Origin: Anaerolineales bacterium
Lineage (GTDB): Bacteria; Chloroflexota; Anaerolineae; 4572-78; J111
Length of the DNA stretch: 6,828 nt
Reading direction: 5' to 3'
Assembly: GCA_012032575.1 (NCBI GenBank)
Contig: JAAUSP010000423.1
Span: forward strand, 1 to 6,828
Part shown: positions 5,514 to 6,828 of the stretch, piece by piece
How the letters are laid out: every line of letters begins with the position of its first letter
Position numbering within the stretch: position 1 is the first letter of the stretch
Program-made: the position numbers and the translations under genes
The notes under the pieces: model-generated
Seen by the model: only the letters and a program-made list of their open reading frames with translations
Databases searched by the model: none
What the model was told of the DNA's origin: nothing

Positions 5514-5857
5514 GTTGAACCCGGCTTCGACAAAAGCAGGGCCGGCTCGAAGTGGACGTGATTGGGGGTGACGATGGAGACGTAGTCAATACGTTCGCCG
5601 GCGGGCAGTTTGCTTTCGCTTTCGAGCATTTCCTGCCAACTGCCGTAGTTGCGCTCCGGGGCTAATAACAAATCCTCGCCGGAGAGCTTGGCTTTGCCCG
5701 GATCGCTCGACAGCGCGCCGGCGACAAATTCGGTGAAGCCGTCGGAAACAGCCGCCCGGCGATGCACCGCGCCGATAAAAGCATCGCGCCCACCGCCGAT
5801 CATGCCAAATTTTAGTTTGCGTTGCAGTTTTGCTACTTCTTCTTTACCACTAACCAT
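5462..5857 (-). CDS. Gfo/Idh/MocA oxidoreductase, N-terminal part (upstream of frameshift)
   Basis: The NAD(P)-binding Rossmann part of the same enzyme. [22 protein letters not shown] (15-36) is the first strand, glycine-rich loop (GGGRDAFIG) and helix; the [11 protein letters not shown] form is characteristic of one Gfo/Idh subgroup. [20 protein letters not shown] (88-107) is the strand and TPNxxH motif beside the nicotinamide. After residue 107 the frame is wrong, ending in about 24 unrelated residues. I chose ATG 5857 over the upstream ATG at 5905 because a full AAAGGAGG (5875-5868) lies ten bases before it, and the 16 extra residues would overlap that site and look non-coding. Upstream lies a heptad hairpin (5891-5966), so the leader is repeat-bearing; no clear sigma-70 promoter was found. 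Confidence 0.85.
   Translation of the reverse strand: MVSGKEEVAKLQRKLKFGMIGGGRDAFIGAVHRRAAVSDGFTEFVAGALSSDPGKAKLSGEDLLLAPERNYGSWQEMLESESKLPAGERIDYVSIVTPNHVHFEPALLLSKPGSTWSWTSRWSTAASRPKS
5536..5541 (-). other. Apparent single-base deletion in the oxidoreductase gene
   Basis: The upstream frame reads normally to [11 protein letters not shown] and then turns to [10 protein letters not shown]. The other frame from the same bases reads [13 protein letters not shown], the expected continuation. Inserting one base (for example G on the minus strand, giving CTG GCT TTT GTC) restores [17 protein letters not shown] without other change. The corrected gene is 1182 nt, 393 aa, a usual length for the family. 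Confidence 0.88.
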
Positions 5858-5867
5858 GTGAAAAATA

Positions 5868-5875
5868 CCTCCTTT
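5868..5875 (-). promoter_or_regulatory. Strong ribosome binding site of the oxidoreductase gene
   Basis: AAAGGAGG on the minus strand, ten bases from ATG 5857. It argues against the in-frame upstream ATG at 5905. Confidence 0.82.
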
Positions 5876-5890
5876 GGTAGATATTAGTAA

Positions 5891-5966
5891 GGTAGTCATC
5901 AGCAATCAGGGGTCAGTGATCAGAAAAAAATCTGATTACTGCATTCTGACTACCGACTACTGATTT
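5891..5966. repeat. Heptad-based imperfect hairpin D in the oxidoreductase leader
   Basis: The left half contains four tandem TCAGNNN units (5899, 5906, 5913, 5920) and the right half five tandem units, CTGATTA (5932), CTGCATT (5939), CTGACTA (5946), CCGACTA (5953), CTGATTT (5960). An 11-bp stem (5914-5924 with 5931-5941, one G-U) closes on six A. An outer 8-bp stem GGTAGTCA/TGACTACC (5891-5898, 5947-5954) pairs across an asymmetric bulge. Confidence 0.72.
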
Positions 5967-6043
5967 ATACACCCAAACAGAAATTTTGAGAAATTGTACG
6001 GGATGGGTAGCTTTTTACTCAGATGGTAATGGCAACACCCAAC

Positions 6044-6069
6044 AAAAAAGGCCAGCTTGTCGGCTGGCC
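6044..6069 (-). terminator. Intrinsic terminator of the small secreted-protein gene
   Basis: GGCCAGC (6050-6056) and GCTGGCC (6063-6069) form a perfect 7-bp GC-rich stem with a 6-base loop. On the minus strand it is followed by six U (complement of 6044-6049). It lies about 35 bases beyond the stop at 6105 and separates this gene from the oxidoreductase gene. Confidence 0.88.
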
Positions 6070-6104
6070 TCTTGTTTAAAGATAGCGGGTAATTTAGTTG
6101 CGCG

Positions 6105-6650
6105 TTAGGGCTGCTTATAATCCTGCATCGCCCGGTCAAAGTCTGCGACCGCTTGTTGTAAGATATTTTTGGCCTGCTCCAGGGCCTGCCGGGCATTACG
6201 CACCGTTTGCTGGGCCTGTTGTGGATTAGTCACTTTACCTTTCTTGTTAAAACCCGCTTTGGCCGCCAGGATTTGCTGGGCAGTAGTTTGAGCCGCCTGG
6301 GCTGCATTAAGTTGGGCCTTAAAGGTATTCAGGGCTGCTTGAATCGTCGCAACATCTTTGCCCTTAGCCGCCTGCTTTTTAATAAAATTCTGGGCCTTGG
6401 CGACCTTCTTATTCATCAGTTTCAGTTTCTTTGCCAGTTGCTTTAACTGGTCTTTTGCCTGCTTAAAGCCCTTTTCTAAAACGGGATTAGCGGGCGGCCT
6501 GGGGGTAGCGATGGGGCTGGTCTCACTGGGCGAGGCCAGCGTTGGGGCCGGTACAAACCCTCCGCCGATCAAGACCATTGCTGCAATGGCAAAACCGGCC
6601 ATCATACCCCAGGCAGTTTTTAAATTTGTATTGAGTTTTTTCAGATGCAT
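6105..6650 (-). CDS. Small secreted basic helical protein, function unknown
   Basis: A 181-residue protein of unrecognised family. Residues 1-39 look like a Sec signal: Lys-bearing start (MHLKKLNTNLK), hydrophobic core MMAGFAIAAMVLIGGGFV (16-33) and a plausible cleavage after TLA (39). A short Pro/Ser/Thr linker follows (40-56). The rest (57-180) is nearly all helix-forming Ala, Gln, Lys and Leu, for example FKQAKDQLKQLAKKLKLMNK and QQTVRNARQALEQAKNILQQ, with one break near GFNKKGKVTNP (133-143). It probably folds as two or three long helices, perhaps coiled coil. There is no cysteine and no catalytic motif. The start is supported by AGGAG (6662-6658) seven bases before ATG. The gene forms its own unit: divergent from the putative transposase and closed by a terminator. 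A membrane-anchored form is possible if the signal is not cleaved. Confidence 0.78.
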   Translation of the reverse strand: MHLKKLNTNLKTAWGMMAGFAIAAMVLIGGGFVPAPTLASPSETSPIATPRPPANPVLEKGFKQAKDQLKQLAKKLKLMNKKVAKAQNFIKKQAAKGKDVATIQAALNTFKAQLNAAQAAQTTAQQILAAKAGFNKKGKVTNPQQAQQTVRNARQALEQAKNILQQAVADFDRAMQDYKQP

Positions 6651-6724
6651 GTTAGTTCTCCTGGTGTTTGAAATGGATGATTGAGATTGGTGAATTTACT
6701 TACTCACCTTACGCAGGAAGAGAT

Positions 6725-6753
6725 TTGACAAAAAATAGAGATGACAGTAATAG
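6725..6753 (+). promoter_or_regulatory. Putative sigma-70-like promoter for the right-edge reading frame
   Basis: A perfect TTGACA (6725-6730) is followed after 17 bases by TAATAG (6748-6753), a weak -10 match. Transcription would start about 25 bases before the ATG at 6786. It is the best -35 seen in the window. Confidence 0.5.
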
Positions 6754-6785
6754 CAGAGTATTCTCAAAGGCAGGATAAACCCAGG

Positions 6786-6828
6786 ATGAATAAAACTCTG
6801 TTAGATTTGTACAGCGATTACCTGTTGA
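6786..6828 (+). CDS. Probable transposase, N-terminus only (runs off the window)
   Basis: Fourteen codons are visible, reading MNKTLLDLYSDYLL and open at the window end. This start resembles the N-termini of DDE transposases (IS701/IS4-like group) common in Chloroflexota and cyanobacteria; the call rests on recall of a short motif and is therefore tentative. A weak AGGA (6772-6775) ten bases upstream and a TTGACA-bearing promoter support real expression. If correct, the left end of the insertion sequence should lie between the divergent secreted-protein gene and about 6725; the terminal repeat cannot be fixed without the other end. Confidence 0.45.
   Translation, partial: MNKTLLDLYSDYLL

Noticed and set aside
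5858..5905. Extended N-terminus of the oxidoreductase from ATG 5905
   Set aside because: The extra 16 residues run across a strong AAAGGAGG and do not resemble the family N-terminus.
5970..6040. Possible -10 (TATAAA on the minus strand near 5965-5970) for the oxidoreductase gene
   Set aside because: No acceptable -35 at 16-18 bases spacing, so it was not annotated as a promoter.

Overview
The window looks like a piece of an uncultured bacterial genome, most plausibly a Chloroflexota (Anaerolineae-like) member. This is an inference from protein style (proline/threonine/glutamate-rich lipoprotein linkers, a GGGRDAF-type Gfo/Idh/MocA oxidoreductase), from intergenic spaces full of hairpin repeats, and from a likely IS start at the right edge. 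It is not a proof; no rRNA, tRNA or marker gene is present. No CRISPR array, toxin-antitoxin pair or recognisable defence system was found.

Layout. Positions 1-414 carry no gene but hold two miniature palindromic elements, each flanked by short direct repeats that look like target-site duplications. Two plus-strand genes follow: a LolD/MacB-type ABC ATPase (415-1167) with no permease in view, and an SRPBCC-fold protein (1382-1873). They converge on a minus-strand gene for a large lipoprotein (4397 down to 1933). It is built from six copies of a repeat ending in FYR-x-x-L-x-x-x-GW, plus a C-terminal beta-rich domain. Next, also on the minus strand, is a Gfo/Idh/MocA NAD(P)-dependent oxidoreductase (5857 down to 4677) closed by a strong intrinsic terminator. 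A small secreted, basic, helical protein (6650 down to 6105) follows with its own terminator. At the far right a plus-strand reading frame with a near-consensus promoter starts at 6786 and runs off the end; it looks like the N-terminus of a transposase.

Two genes are broken by apparent single-base deletions. In the lipoprotein (near 4044-4048) and in the oxidoreductase (near 5536-5541), adding one base restores a continuous frame and a perfect family alignment (821 and 393 aa). Two identical lesions in otherwise well-kept genes 1.5 kb apart point to consensus errors in the assembly, though real frameshifts cannot be excluded.

The least ordinary signal is in the non-coding DNA. At three loci (1170-1316, 1866-1910, 5891-5966) the hairpin arms are tandem arrays of 7-base units inverted about a loop. 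Each locus uses a different 7-mer (CGTGTTG-type, GAGATTR-type, TCAGNNN/CTGANTA-type) but the architecture is the same. This recalls the heptanucleotide STRR repeats of filamentous cyanobacteria, here in inverted form. The genes do not form an obvious single pathway: the lipoprotein, oxidoreductase and secreted protein each appear to be a separate minus-strand unit, and the ABC ATPase and SRPBCC gene are separated by 214 bases of repeats.
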